From NCBI RefSeq assembly GCF_003240565.2, contig NZ_CP117258.1, forward strand, positions 1 through 64,000: a stretch of 64,000 nucleotides of DNA. The letters run 5' to 3'. The notes beneath the pieces are model-generated. The model saw nothing but the letters and a program-made list of their open reading frames with translations. It was not told the origin of the DNA and did not search any database. The position numbers and the translations under genes are program-made. The stretch comes from Rhizobium tumorigenes (GTDB lineage: Bacteria; Pseudomonadota; Alphaproteobacteria; Rhizobiales; Rhizobiaceae). This document shows positions 18,154 to 26,963 of this stretch, in pieces; position 1 is the stretch's first letter, and each line of letters begins with the position of its first letter.

Positions 18154-18994
18154 GGCAGTGTCCCCATAAACGGGGTTCATCTTATTGACGGTGTGTGATT
18201 CAATCTCCTTGAAAGGAGATTGCCATGCGCCGTCATGAATTGAGCGACGAAGAATGGGCTATCATTGCACCTCTTTTGCCGAACAATAGCCGTGGAATTG
18301 AACGTGTCGATGACCGCCGGGTGATCAACGGCATCCTGTGGCGTTTCAGGACTGGTTCGTCTTGGCGAGATGTGCCGGAGCGTTATGGCCCGCGCACGAC
18401 GCTTTACAATCGGTTCTCCCGATGGCGCAAGGCGGGCGTCTGGGATCGTCTTCTGGACGCCGTTTCAAAGCGTTACGATGGAGACATCGTGATGATCGAC
18501 AGTTCTTGTGTTCGCGTTCACCAGCATGGTGCCAACGCTAAAAAGGGGGATCTGCCGATCCTTGCATGGGACGTTCGCGCGGCGGCCTGACGACAAAGAT
18601 CCACGCTCTTGTCGATGCAGATGGCAGACCGGTTCGGCTTGAACTCACCGCCGGCCAAGCCGCCGATGCACCGATGGCTGAAAAGCTGTTGAGCGACCTG
18701 CGGCCCGGCGCGACGATCCTCGCCGACAAGGCATATGACACCGACGCAATTCGTAACTTTGCCAAGCAACGCAAGTGCTGGGCGAATATCCCTGCAAAGG
18801 CCAATCGAAAGCAGACATTCAGCTTCAACCGCTGGGTCTACCGTCAGCGCAATCTCGTGGAACGGTTCTTCAACCGTATCAAGCAGATGCGAGGCCTCGC
18901 GACGCGATACGACCGGCGCGCTGATAATTACATGGCCGCCCTCAAGCTTGTCGCGACGAGGATATGGATCGCCTCAACTAATGAGTCCGTGGCC
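18154..18994 (+). mobile_element. IS5-family (IS427-like) insertion sequence, copy 1
   Basis: The 841 bp element runs from GGCAGTGTCCCC to GTCCGTGGCC, with TA on both sides inside CTAG (18151-18154 and 18994-18997), consistent with a TA target duplication in a CTAG site. Its terminal inverted repeats are poor. A second copy with the same boundaries lies at 42385-43225 in the same orientation, and their translated products are identical. Copy 1 cuts the prophage recombinase gene. Confidence 0.9.
18201..18222 (+). promoter_or_regulatory. Hairpin masking the transposase ribosome-binding site
   Basis: CAATCTCCT (18201-18209) pairs perfectly with AGGAGATTG (18214-18222) around a TGAA loop. The right arm contains the Shine-Dalgarno AAGGAG of the transposase, whose ATG follows at 18225. 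Folding would hide the ribosome site in transcripts that read in from outside. The same sequence is at 42432-42453 in copy 2. Confidence 0.7.
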
Positions 18995-18997
18995 TAG
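18225..18997 (+). CDS. IS5-family transposase, two frames joined by -1 frameshifting (copy 1)
   Basis: Two overlapping frames encode a DDE transposase. OrfA (18225-18590, 121 aa) has MRRHELSDEEWAIIAPLLP, the helix-turn-helix region, and the first catalytic Asp in IVMIDSSCVRVHQHGA. OrfB (18566-18997, 143 aa) has the second Asp in LADKAYDTD and the catalytic Glu in LVERFFNRIKQMRGLATRYD. A canonical slippery heptamer A AAG GGG lies at 18542-18548 in the OrfA frame; a -1 slip there enters the OrfB frame before its first ATG. The OrfB stop TAG is formed from the TA duplicate plus the target G. The full fusion is needed for activity in this family. Confidence 0.9.
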
Positions 18998-19154
18998 TGC
19001 GGATTTTTCTGCCATCAGAATGAGTCACTGCGAATCTTTAGTTATTCAATTTCGGGTCTTGAAAATGTCAACATTATTTGTGATAAGTGCGCATCACTTC
19101 ATTCGCGCGGAACAAAAATCTTAAGATCATGTTAACCGCGCAGATGTAAGAAAA

Positions 19155-19178
19155 AGAGGCGACCCAAGGGCCGCCTCT
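19155..19178 (-). terminator. Terminator of the leftward prophage regulator operon
   Basis: On the minus strand AGAGGCG (19178-19172) pairs with CGCCTCT (19161-19155) and is followed by TTTTTC. A second 8 bp inverted repeat (CTAAGAAG 19188-19195, CTTCTTAG 19203-19210) overlaps the stop codon of the gene just upstream. Together they end leftward transcription before the IS. Confidence 0.82.
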
Positions 19179-19206
19179 ATCTGTCCACTAAGAAGGGGCG
19201 AACTTC

Positions 19207-19560
19207 TTAGACGAACGGCAGATGATCCGTAAGGATGCGAGACAAAATAGCAATAAGAGCCGGGACGAAGTAGGTAGCCACTACCTTAAATCGTGCCCGG
19301 CTTTTTGCTATCCCGTTTTGAACTACGATCGCTTCAAGATCAGCGCGGGTTTCTTCAAGGTAGTCGTCAGCTTCCTCATCCCGGCCTGCTCGTCGCAAAT
19401 CGATAATCCATTGGTCTAGGGCTGAAAAATAATTCAGCGCTGAGTGCGGATCGGGAATTGCCTGTTTGATCAGTGCGTGGATGTTCTTCGGAACATTTGG
19501 TGTCATGGGTGGATCCTTTCCGATCGCGGGCGGCGCCCTGGTTGCAGTTTGGGTAATCAT
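19207..19560 (-). CDS. Hypothetical phage protein with C-terminal hydrophobic helix
   Basis: This 117-residue protein has a polar, alpha-helical body (NIHALIKQAIPDPHSALNYF, DRRAGRDEEADDYLEETRAD-like segment) and one hydrophobic stretch near the C-terminus (VVATYFVPALIAILSRIL). I do not recognise the family. ATG 19560 is chosen because AGGAG lies 7 bp upstream; the frame is open to 19608. It is the second gene of a short leftward operon after the HTH regulator and ends at a double hairpin. A role in maintenance or membrane association is possible but not shown. Confidence 0.6.
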   Translation of the reverse strand: MITQTATRAPPAIGKDPPMTPNVPKNIHALIKQAIPDPHSALNYFSALDQWIIDLRRAGRDEEADDYLEETRADLEAIVVQNGIAKSRARFKVVATYFVPALIAILSRILTDHLPFV

Positions 19561-19604
19561 AGAAATCTCCTGGGTTGCTGATGGTGGTATTAGAATGTCG
19601 CCGA

Positions 19605-20138
19605 TCACGCGGCGGCATAACTCTTCGCTTTGGCAAGGACTTTTGAGTTCAGAACGGCCATCCTGAATGCCTCGCGGCCAAGGCCATGAATGACGTAACG
19701 ACGAGAGCGTTCACTTTCGTCAGTAACGACATCTTCTTGCACGAGCATCCCACGATCTATCAATCGCTCGATTGTTCTGTAGACCATGGTCAGATTCATA
19801 GCCTTGCCAGAAAAGCGGTCGGTAAGACGCAGTATGTCGTGATAGGTGAAAGCGCTGCCTCGCTTTTCCATGTAAAGTGCACAACCCAATGTCTGCACCT
19901 CATGGCGTGACAGGGGCTCAACAAAGACAGCGGCCGATGCACCTAGCGCAATCATTGCGGCATCGTGAGCATCGCCCGCTATAGTCGGCGACAAGAGATC
20001 CAGAAGCTCCAACATTGATCGCTCAATTGCGATCTCGCGCTCCCTTATTTGCTCGGCGGTCGGCGGTTGCGGAAGGTGATTTGCTGCAGTGAGCTCTGCA
20101 GCATCTCCCCTCGACTTCAAACGGAAATTCAAGGTCAT
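19605..20138 (-). CDS. Winged-helix transcription regulator (phage switch candidate)
   Basis: This 177-residue protein has a helical N-terminal part (AEQIREREIAIERSMLELLDLL) and a C-terminal winged-helix domain. Its segments AFTYHDILRLTDRFSG, NLTMVYRTIERLIDRGMLV and RRYVIHGLGREAF recall PadR/MarR-type DNA-binding proteins. ATG 20138 is chosen because AAGGATGG lies at the right distance; ATGs at 20147 and 20159 are alternatives. Two matching 16 bp palindromes 64-104 bp upstream are its likely binding sites. It is the only regulator left in the left half of the prophage and reads away from the late genes, as a repressor or activator of a divergent switch would. Confidence 0.7.
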   Translation of the reverse strand: MTLNFRLKSRGDAAELTAANHLPQPPTAEQIREREIAIERSMLELLDLLSPTIAGDAHDAAMIALGASAAVFVEPLSRHEVQTLGCALYMEKRGSAFTYHDILRLTDRFSGKAMNLTMVYRTIERLIDRGMLVQEDVVTDESERSRRYVIHGLGREAFRMAVLNSKVLAKAKSYAAA

Positions 20139-20201
20139 GTGGTCCATCCTTTTGCACAACTGGTCTTACTTTCTTTGCTGCCAGCCACAACAAGGTTACC
20201 A

Positions 20202-20217
20202 TTTTACGTTCGTAAAA
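20202..20217. promoter_or_regulatory. Operator-like palindrome, site 1
   Basis: TTTTACGTTCGTAAAA is a perfect inverted repeat with 7 bp arms around TT. With the preceding base its left half reads TAAAAT on the minus strand (20206-20201), a -10-like hexamer directed at the HTH gene. Site 2 matches its outer bases and spacing. Confidence 0.72.
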
Positions 20218-20226
20218 CAAGTGGTT

Positions 20227-20242
20227 TTTTACGAGTGTAAAA
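20227..20242. promoter_or_regulatory. Operator-like palindrome, site 2
   Basis: TTTTACGAGTGTAAAA has the same 16 bp layout as site 1 (shared TTTTACGNNNGTAAAA), with centres 25 bp apart. Its right half with the next base gives TAAAAT on the plus strand (20238-20243), pointing to the terminase side. No good -35 box is seen for either direction. Confidence 0.72.
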
Positions 20243-20318
20243 TAAGGTGGAGTGCCGCCGTTTGTCGCGGTCATTTTCTTACGAGAAGCCAACCGCTGCA
20301 GTGCCGAAGAGGCGTTTC

Positions 20319-20477
20319 ATGTTAATCCATATAGGATCCACTAAGCGACCAAGTCTCGGCTTGGCAAACATCTGGCGGTATAGTCACAAGGGACAAATCT
20401 TTACCGTCGGTGGCGGCGTAACGGAGCAGAGGTGGCATCTCTCACGGCCTTCCTCGCTAAGGGCGAATAAGCTGTGA
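20319..20477 (+). CDS. Possible small gene coupled to terS
   Basis: A 52-codon frame (MLIHIGSTKRPSLGLANIWR...) starts at an ATG behind AAGAGG, and its stop overlaps the GTG of the small terminase gene as GTGA, the typical sign of translational coupling. The product is basic and matches nothing I know. It may be a leader peptide for terS rather than a working protein, or chance. Confidence 0.35.
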   Translation: MLIHIGSTKRPSLGLANIWRYSHKGQIFTVGGGVTEQRWHLSRPSSLRANKL

Positions 20478-20962
20478 CAGCGAATAGCCCCGTGGGTCGG
20501 CCTACCATCTACAGTGAAAGCCTAGCTGATTTGATCTGTGAGCGCCTAGCTGATGGGGAAAGCCTCAAGGGCATTTGCGCTGACGAAGCTATGCCAGGCA
20601 AGTCCACGGTCTTTCGATGGCTTGCTGCTGACGAGCAGTTTCGGGACAGATACGCCCGCGCACGCGAGACGCAAGCCGACGCTTTGTTCGACGACATCCT
20701 GACGATTGCCGATGATGGGCAAAACGATTGGATGGAGAAGAAGAACGCCGACGAGGAAAATATCGGCTGGATGGAAAATGGCGAGGCGCTGCGCCGGTCG
20801 GCTCTCCGCATTGATGCACGCAAATGGATGGCCGGCAAGCTTCGCCCGAAGGTCTATGGCGACAAGCTCGATGTATCTGTCGACGGCAAGCTCAATTTCG
20901 TCATCGGCGCCAAGCCAGTGACCGAAGCAGATTGGCTCAAAGAGCATGGGTCAAAATCTTAG
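20474..20962 (+). CDS. Terminase small subunit
   Basis: This 162-residue protein is the DNA-recognition subunit of the packaging terminase. Its N-terminal helix-turn-helix-like part, VGRPTIYSESLADLICERLADGE followed by SLKGICADEAMPGKSTVFRW, is typical of a widespread small terminase family, and a helical oligomerisation region follows (EALRRSALRIDARKWMAGKL). GTG 20474 overlaps the upstream 52-codon frame, and the 3' end overlaps the large subunit gene by 17 bp. It is the first gene of the late region. Confidence 0.85.
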   Translation: MTANSPVGRPTIYSESLADLICERLADGESLKGICADEAMPGKSTVFRWLAADEQFRDRYARARETQADALFDDILTIADDGQNDWMEKKNADEENIGWMENGEALRRSALRIDARKWMAGKLRPKVYGDKLDVSVDGKLNFVIGAKPVTEADWLKEHGSKS

Positions 20963-22427
20963 ATTAGCCTGGGCGCCTCAGGCCGGGCCGCAGCAAGCGC
21001 TCGTTGATTGCCCGTTCCGTGAGGCGTTCTTCGGCGGCGCCCGCGGTGGCGGCAAGACTGACGGCGTCCTGGGCAAGTACGCGATCAAGGCATCGATGTA
21101 CGGCTCGGCGTTCAACGCGCTGTTCTGCCGGCGCGAACTGCCAATGCTCGACGATGCCATCGAGCGCAGCAAGGAGATCTACGGCAAGATCGGCGCCGGG
21201 TGGAATGACCAGAAAAAGACGTGGACATTTCCAGGCGGCGGCCGGCTTCGTTTTCGCCCGCTCGAGCGGGTTCAGGACGCTGACAAGTATCAGGGCCAAA
21301 ACGTTTCAGACGCCTGCGTCGAGGAAGCGGGCCTCTATCCGGACTCGAAGCCAATCGATCGTTTGTTCGCCATCCTGCGATCGGCGCGAGGCATTCCAAC
21401 GCAACTGCTGTTGACGGGCAACCCAGGCGGCGCCGGACAGCATTGGATCAAAGCACGGTATATCGACCCGGCCCCGGGAGGCATGACGGTTCTCGAACGC
21501 CCGTTGCCTAACGGGAAAACCCATCGTTTCGTGTTTATCCCAAGCCGCATTCAGGACAATCAACTCCTGATGCAGAACGACCCGGATTACATCAACAACC
21601 TCTACCTGGTCGGCTCGGAACAGCTCGTCAAAGCCTGGTTGAACGGCGATTGGAACGCCGTCGAGGGGGCGTTCTTCGATTGCTGGAATAGCTCGAAACA
21701 TGTCGTCAGACCGTTTGCGCTGCCGGCTGATTGGACGCGGTTCCGCTCAATGGACTGGGGATCGGCTCATCCGTTTTCTGTCGGTTGGTGGGCAATCGCC
21801 TCCGACGACTACCAAACCGAAACGGGCATCATTCCACGCGGATCGATCGTTCGTTACCGTGAATGGTATGGCTGCAAAGACGGCGAGGCAAACGTCGGGC
21901 TCAAGCTCACGGCCGAAGAGGTTGGTCGGGGCGTTGCAGAGCGTGAAGGCGCTGTTTTCGCCGAAAGCGGGCAGATGACGAAGGCCCCGACCGAAGACAT
22001 CGAATATGGCGTTCTCGATCCTGCTGCTTTCTCTGAGGATGGCGGACCATCGATCCATGAACGCCTGTCGAAGGCAACCGATTACAAGGTTTGGTTTGGC
22101 CGTGCCGACAACAAGCGCGTTTCCATGAAGGGCGCAATGGGCGGCTGGGATCAGATGCGCTCTCGCCTCAAAGGCGACGGCGAACGGCCGGGCCTGTTCG
22201 TTTTCTCGACGTGCAAGGACTTCATCCGCACCGTTCCGCTGCTGCAACACGATCCGGACCGCCCCGAGGATCTCGATACCAAGGCCGAAGATCACATCGC
22301 CGATGAGGCGCGATACGGCTGCATGTCTCGTCCGTACCTTCCGGTCAAGGAAGTCAAGAAGCCTGTTGTTCAACGCGACTGGTTCGATGAGCCTGAAGAA
22401 GAAGAGACGAATTGGAGAGTAGCCTAG
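20946..22427 (+). CDS. Terminase large subunit
   Basis: This 493-residue motor/nuclease packages phage DNA into the prohead. The ATPase Walker A motif is GGARGGGKT at about residues 30-38, with a Walker B-type segment DACVEEAGLYP near 119-129 and LLLTGNPGG as a coupling motif. The nuclease part begins near RSMDWGSAHPFSVGWW, whose Asp is a likely metal ligand, with further acidic residues at GVLDPAAF. It overlaps terS and ends at the portal start (TAGTG). It appears intact. Confidence 0.92.
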   Translation: MGQNLRLAWAPQAGPQQALVDCPFREAFFGGARGGGKTDGVLGKYAIKASMYGSAFNALFCRRELPMLDDAIERSKEIYGKIGAGWNDQKKTWTFPGGGRLRFRPLERVQDADKYQGQNVSDACVEEAGLYPDSKPIDRLFAILRSARGIPTQLLLTGNPGGAGQHWIKARYIDPAPGGMTVLERPLPNGKTHRFVFIPSRIQDNQLLMQNDPDYINNLYLVGSEQLVKAWLNGDWNAVEGAFFDCWNSSKHVVRPFALPADWTRFRSMDWGSAHPFSVGWWAIASDDYQTETGIIPRGSIVRYREWYGCKDGEANVGLKLTAEEVGRGVAEREGAVFAESGQMTKAPTEDIEYGVLDPAAFSEDGGPSIHERLSKATDYKVWFGRADNKRVSMKGAMGGWDQMRSRLKGDGERPGLFVFSTCKDFIRTVPLLQHDPDRPEDLDTKAEDHIADEARYGCMSRPYLPVKEVKKPVVQRDWFDEPEEEETNWRVA

Positions 22428-24453
22428 TGGACGATAAAGAATTCCATTGCTGGCTGGTCGACATGGTCGAGGAGGCACAGGACGCGAGCTACAAGTCCCG
22501 TCGGACGGCTGAGCGGGACATCGATTACTACAACGGCAAGCAGCTGACAGAAGAAGAGCTGAAGGCGCTGAAAAAGCGCGGGCAGCCACCGATCGCGTTC
22601 AACCTGATCCGCAACAAGATCGATTACCTGCAGGGCTTGGAGCGCCAGCAGCGCACCGTGCCACGGGCATTGCCGCGCACGCCGATGCATGAGCAGGACA
22701 GCGAGGCCGTTACGGACGCGCTGCGGTACGTCTGTGACGACCAGCGATATCAGGACATGAAGTCGCTGGTCTGGGCTGACATGCTCAAGGCGGGCTGGGG
22801 CGGTGTGGAGATCACCGTCGAGCAGCGTTTCGACAAGAAGTCGGCAATGGCGACCACAGCCATGACGCCGCCTGACTACGACGTGAAGATCAAGCGCTGT
22901 GCCTGGGACCGAATGTTCTGGGATCCCCACAGTGGCGAGGATGACTATACGGACGCCACCTATAAGGGGATGGTGATTTGGATGGATAGATCAGAAGCTG
23001 TTCGCCGGTATGGCGAGGCTGCTGCTTCTGTCTACGACGAAACGGTCTCGATCGCCACGACCGGCAGCACCTGGGACGACAAACCGAAGTTCGCATGGGT
23101 GAACTCAGCCAGGCGCCAGCGCATCCGCGTCAGCCAGATCTACTACATCGACGAGGAAAGCGGCGAGTGGAACTATGCCGAATTCACCAAGGGCGGCATT
23201 CTTCAGAATGGCGTTTCGCCGTGGTTGGATGAGGATGGCAAGCCAGAGGACCCATATGCGTGGCGCTCGTCATACACGGATCGCGATAACAACCGGTACG
23301 GTGCCGTTCGCGATCTGATCGACCCGCAGGATGAGATCAACAAGCGCCGGTCGAAGAAGTTGCATATCGATACTAGCCGGCAGACATACGGCAACCGGAC
23401 GTTCGGCAAGGACGTGAAGGAGAATAAACGGCAGCTGCAGCGTCCTGACGGCCATGTCACGCTCGAGGGCGAGGCTCAGTTCGGCAAGGACTTCGGCATC
23501 ATCCCAACCAACGATCAGTCCCAAGGCCACGCTGAGATGTATCAGCAGGCGGTGCAGATCTTCGAGGTCATGGGTCCAAACGCAGCGATGCAGGGCAAAC
23601 AGGACGGCACGGCATCAGGCCGGGCAATCGCACTCAGCCAGCAGGGCGGCCAAACCCAGATGGGCTGCTCACGGACGCGCTGCGCCAGCTTGACATGGAT
23701 TGCTATCGCAAAATCTGGAACCGGGTTCGTCAGTTCTGGACCGGTGAGCGCTGGATCCGAGTGACGGACGACCAGCGCAATCTGCGCTGGGTCGGGATGA
23801 ACACCCAGCAGCAGATGCCCATGCAGCCGGCACAGCCGATGGGCCCGGCCGGCCAGCCGCAGGGCCAGCCGAACATGAAGGTGATGCAGTCGCATATCTC
23901 TGAGGTCGATATCGACATCATCCTCGATGAGGCGCCATCCGTCGGCGCGCTGATGGATGAGCAGTTCGCGTTGCTCATCGACCTGAAGAAAATGGATCGC
24001 AATAACGAGATCCCGTTCAAGGCGTTGATTGCAGCCGCACCGAACCTTCGCTCGAAAGCCGAACTCCTCAAGGCGATCGACGAGAAAGAAAAGCAGCCGC
24101 CAAATCCAATCCAGCTGCAAGGCGCACAAGCAGAGCTGCAGGAGAAGCAGGCGAACATCAAGGACAAGGACGCCAGCGCTACCCTCAAGATCGCGCAGGC
24201 GCAGCAGGCATTGGCCGCTGCTGGCGCAGAGGGGCAACCGCAGGCGACCGAACTCGTCAATCCGATCGAGATCGACAAGACCCTCGCGGATATCGACAAC
24301 ACCAGGGCGCACACCGCCAAGATATTGACCGAAGCCGAGAAGGCCAAGGTCGACACGCACATGAATGCGCTCAACACCATTCATCAGATAACGCAGCCGC
24401 CCGCACCCGCGCCGGCGTCTGCAGCCCCCGGTGCCGGGGTCAACGGGCAATAG
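22427..24453 (+). pseudogene. Portal protein (P22 gp1-like), frameshifted
   Basis: The portal forms the dodecameric ring through which DNA enters the head. The reading frame begins at GTG 22427 behind GGAGAG and encodes about 412 residues typical of P22-type portals (RDIDYYNGKQLTEEELKALK; PIAFNLIRNKIDYLQGLERQ; WDRMFWDPHSGEDDYTDATY; DLIDPQDEINKRRSKKLH). After GRAIALSQQGGQTQM the frame breaks at about 23665. The proper continuation LLTDALRQLDMDCYRKIWNR runs in the -1 frame to 24453 with a long Gln/Ala-rich coiled-coil end. One missing base, probably a C in GGGC(C)TGCTC, explains it. No slippery heptamer is present. It is either a real mutation or a sequencing error. Confidence 0.85.
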
Positions 24454-24554
24454 GCGTCAGACCGTATTCTGACAGGTGGTGCCAACCTCAAAGGGCAATA
24501 GCCGGTGCCGGGCCTATGCGGGCAATCGTACTCCCCAACGAATGAGGAAATACC

Positions 24555-25376
24555 GTGGCTGAACAGTCTCTCGATGAAATCATGTCTTCACGCAACTCGT
24601 CGTCTGAAACTACCGCAGCCCCGGCTGTCGTGGAACAGGCACCTGCCGCTGCTCCAGCGGCAACCGGTACAGGCGATCGTGACGACAAAGGCCGCTTTGC
24701 CCCCAAAGCTCCAGGCCAGCCAGGCGCCGAACCATCGGCCGCGCCGGCCGGTCAGCAGTCAAACGGGCAAGTTCCAATTCAGGCCCTCGATGCCGAGCGC
24801 AATCGTCGCAAGGAAACCGAGGAACGCCATGAACGGGAACTGCGGGAACTGCGGGCTCAGCTTACGCGCATGCAGCCAGCTCAGGAAGCCGCTCCGCAGC
24901 CGAAGAAGCCGGAAATCTGGGAAGATCCCAACGGTTTCATCCAAAGCGAGCTGACACCAGTTCAGCAGCAGATCGCAGAAATGCGGGAAGAACTGTGGGA
25001 AAACAAGGCAGTCAGCAGGCATACCCCGGAAGTCGTCAGTGCGGCGAAGGAGGCGGCCGAAAAGCTGTTCGGAACACCCCAGGGAGCGGAACTCCATCGG
25101 CGCATCACAGCGTCAGGTAATCCGTTCGACAATCTGGTGGCATGGCACAAAGAGCAGACGATCTCATCGGAAACAGGCGGCGACCTCGAGGCGTACAAAA
25201 AGCGCGTCATTGAGGAATACCTAGCCGCCGGCAATCAGCCACAGCAGCTCCAACCATCCCCCACACCGGCTCCGGCCGCCTTACCAACGTCCTTCGCGGG
25301 CGCCCCATCTGCGGGGCCTCGCGGTGGACCGGAGTATGGCGGCCCGCGGCCTCTCTCGGAAATTATGAAGAGGTAA
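24555..25376 (+). CDS. Scaffolding protein
   Basis: This 273-residue protein lies between portal and coat genes, where tailed phages place the scaffold that guides prohead assembly and then leaves. It is highly polar, with Ala/Pro/Gln-rich ends and a coiled coil in the middle (RNRRKETEERHERELRELRA, ELTPVQQQIAEMREELWENK). The C-terminus is short and basic (SEIMKR), as in P22 gp8, where basic C-terminal residues bind coat. Start GTG 24555 follows GAGGA. The call rests on position and composition. Confidence 0.8.
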   Translation: MAEQSLDEIMSSRNSSSETTAAPAVVEQAPAAAPAATGTGDRDDKGRFAPKAPGQPGAEPSAAPAGQQSNGQVPIQALDAERNRRKETEERHERELRELRAQLTRMQPAQEAAPQPKKPEIWEDPNGFIQSELTPVQQQIAEMREELWENKAVSRHTPEVVSAAKEAAEKLFGTPQGAELHRRITASGNPFDNLVAWHKEQTISSETGGDLEAYKKRVIEEYLAAGNQPQQLQPSPTPAPAALPTSFAGAPSAGPRGGPEYGGPRPLSEIMKR

Positions 25377-25382
25377 CCTGCA

Positions 25383-26504
25383 ATGGCAGAAACTCGCGTT
25401 ACCGACGGCCTGTCTCCCACAATCTGGGACGATCAGTTCTCCGTCGAATTCTTCCAGCGTAATCCGTTCTCGGCCTACGCTGGCACCGGCTCCGACAACC
25501 CGATCGTGATGAAGGAAGACTTTGCCTCCAAGCAGGGCAACGGCATCACCATCGAATTCATCACTAACCTCGATCGCGGCTCGATCCGTGGACGCCAGCC
25601 TCTGCGCGGCCATGAAGACAAGCTCGGCGAGTTCGGCGACAAGGTCTCCTGGGACATGCGCAAGAAAGGCATTTCCCTTCACGAGCTCGACGTCGACCTT
25701 GCTGCAATCGATCTGCGCAAGGCGTCGAAGGGTGCGCTCAAGACCTGGGCTGACGAGGACGTCAAGTTTGAGGTGATCGACCGGCTGCAGGACGTCGGCC
25801 AGAACCTCGACGTCGCCTATGTCGACGCCACGGCAGCCGACAAGAACACTTGGCACACCAACAACAAGGATCGGGTGCTCTACGGCAACTCGCTCGGCAA
25901 CTACACCGCCGGGAACCATGCCGCCTCGCTGGCAAACATCACGGCAGCGGGCGGCAAGTTTACCAAGGACAGCGTTTCGCTGATGAAGCGTGTTGCCCTT
26001 GCCGCCCGTCCGCGCATCACTCCGACCAGCATTCAGGACGACGAAAACCGTCGCTTCTTCGTCTGCTTCGTCGGCTCGCTGGAGATGCGCGATTTTGTCG
26101 CCTCGCTCAATGAGTCCGAACGCCAGCAGTCTGTTGCCCGTCGTTCGGAAGGGATGTTCCTCGGCGGCGACCGCGAATGGGATGGCGTCATCGTCCATGA
26201 GGTCGACGACATGCCGATCCTGGCCGGCCTTGGCAACACCGGCGTCAATGTCCAGCCGGCTATCCTGCTGGGCAATGAAGCGCTCGGCTGGGGTCTCAAG
26301 GCCCGCTATTCGTCCCGCGAGCAGAAGGACGATTACGACCAGGTCACCGGCCTCGGCATGATCGGCAAGTGGGGCATGAAGAAGCTCGGCTACACGATCG
26401 GCGACGCCGGCAAGACCGTGCTGCTCGCCGACGGCAGCTCCACCAACGTCTTCGGCAAACAGCGCGGCATCGTCAACGGCTTCTTTGCCGCCACCGGCGA
26501 CTGA
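25383..26504 (+). CDS. Major capsid (coat) protein
   Basis: This 373-residue protein resembles coat proteins of the N4 gp56 / phage capsid family found in podoviruses. Recognisable parts are TIWDDQFSVEFFQRNPFSAY, GNGITIEFITNL...GRQPLRGHEDKL, DVDLAAIDLRKASKGALKTW, RFFVCFVGSLEMRDFVASLN and LGWGLKARYSSREQKDDYDQ. It begins 6 bp after the scaffold stop with a good ribosome site (GAAGAGGTAACC). It appears intact and is likely the most expressed late gene. Confidence 0.88.
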   Translation: MAETRVTDGLSPTIWDDQFSVEFFQRNPFSAYAGTGSDNPIVMKEDFASKQGNGITIEFITNLDRGSIRGRQPLRGHEDKLGEFGDKVSWDMRKKGISLHELDVDLAAIDLRKASKGALKTWADEDVKFEVIDRLQDVGQNLDVAYVDATAADKNTWHTNNKDRVLYGNSLGNYTAGNHAASLANITAAGGKFTKDSVSLMKRVALAARPRITPTSIQDDENRRFFVCFVGSLEMRDFVASLNESERQQSVARRSEGMFLGGDREWDGVIVHEVDDMPILAGLGNTGVNVQPAILLGNEALGWGLKARYSSREQKDDYDQVTGLGMIGKWGMKKLGYTIGDAGKTVLLADGSSTNVFGKQRGIVNGFFAATGD

Positions 26505-26522
26505 TCAGGAAAGGATCTGAAC

Positions 26523-26963
26523 ATGCCCAATCCTATTTTCACCAACGCCATCAAGCACCCGGAAGACGCGGGTGTGGGCGTGTGGCGCCGTCGTATCCCG
26601 TTCGGCCAGGCCGGTTTCGGGACCAACGGCGTGCCGGTCGTCAACCTCGAGAAGGGCTGCATTGTGCTGCGGGCATACGTCCGCATTCCGACAGCCTTCA
26701 ACGCTGGAACGACCAACGTTCTGACCCTTGGCACGGCTGCCGTCCCTGACAGCCTTGTGACGAGCGCCAACGCTGCCCCGGCGGCTACCGGCTTCAAGCA
26801 GGGCACTGGCGTGGATATCGGCACGGAACTGGCAAACGATACTCAGTTCTACGCCAAATTCACCCAGACCGGCACTCCGGCCACGGCCGGCGAGGCGGAG
26901 TTCATCGTCGAGTTCTGCAACCCGCGCAACTGGGCGCATTACGGGTCGAGGAGCCAGGGCTGA
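26523..26963 (+). CDS. Hypothetical head protein (decoration candidate)
   Basis: This 146-residue protein follows the coat gene and is rich in Ala, Thr and Gly, with beta-strand-like alternation (GCIVLRAYVRIPTAFNAGTT, AEFIVEFCNPRNWAHY). Position and composition suggest a capsid-associated or decoration protein. I do not recognise a family. Its stop overlaps the next start (TGATG). Confidence 0.6.
   Translation: MPNPIFTNAIKHPEDAGVGVWRRRIPFGQAGFGTNGVPVVNLEKGCIVLRAYVRIPTAFNAGTTNVLTLGTAAVPDSLVTSANAAPAATGFKQGTGVDIGTELANDTQFYAKFTQTGTPATAGEAEFIVEFCNPRNWAHYGSRSQG

Noticed and set aside
18995..19040. Continuation of the serine recombinase across IS copy 1: removing the IS gives LMAEKSALDRLSRD in frame
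   Set aside because: The frame hits TGA six codons further upstream, and the sequence beyond does not resemble a resolvase domain, so the join is chance and the 5' part is missing.
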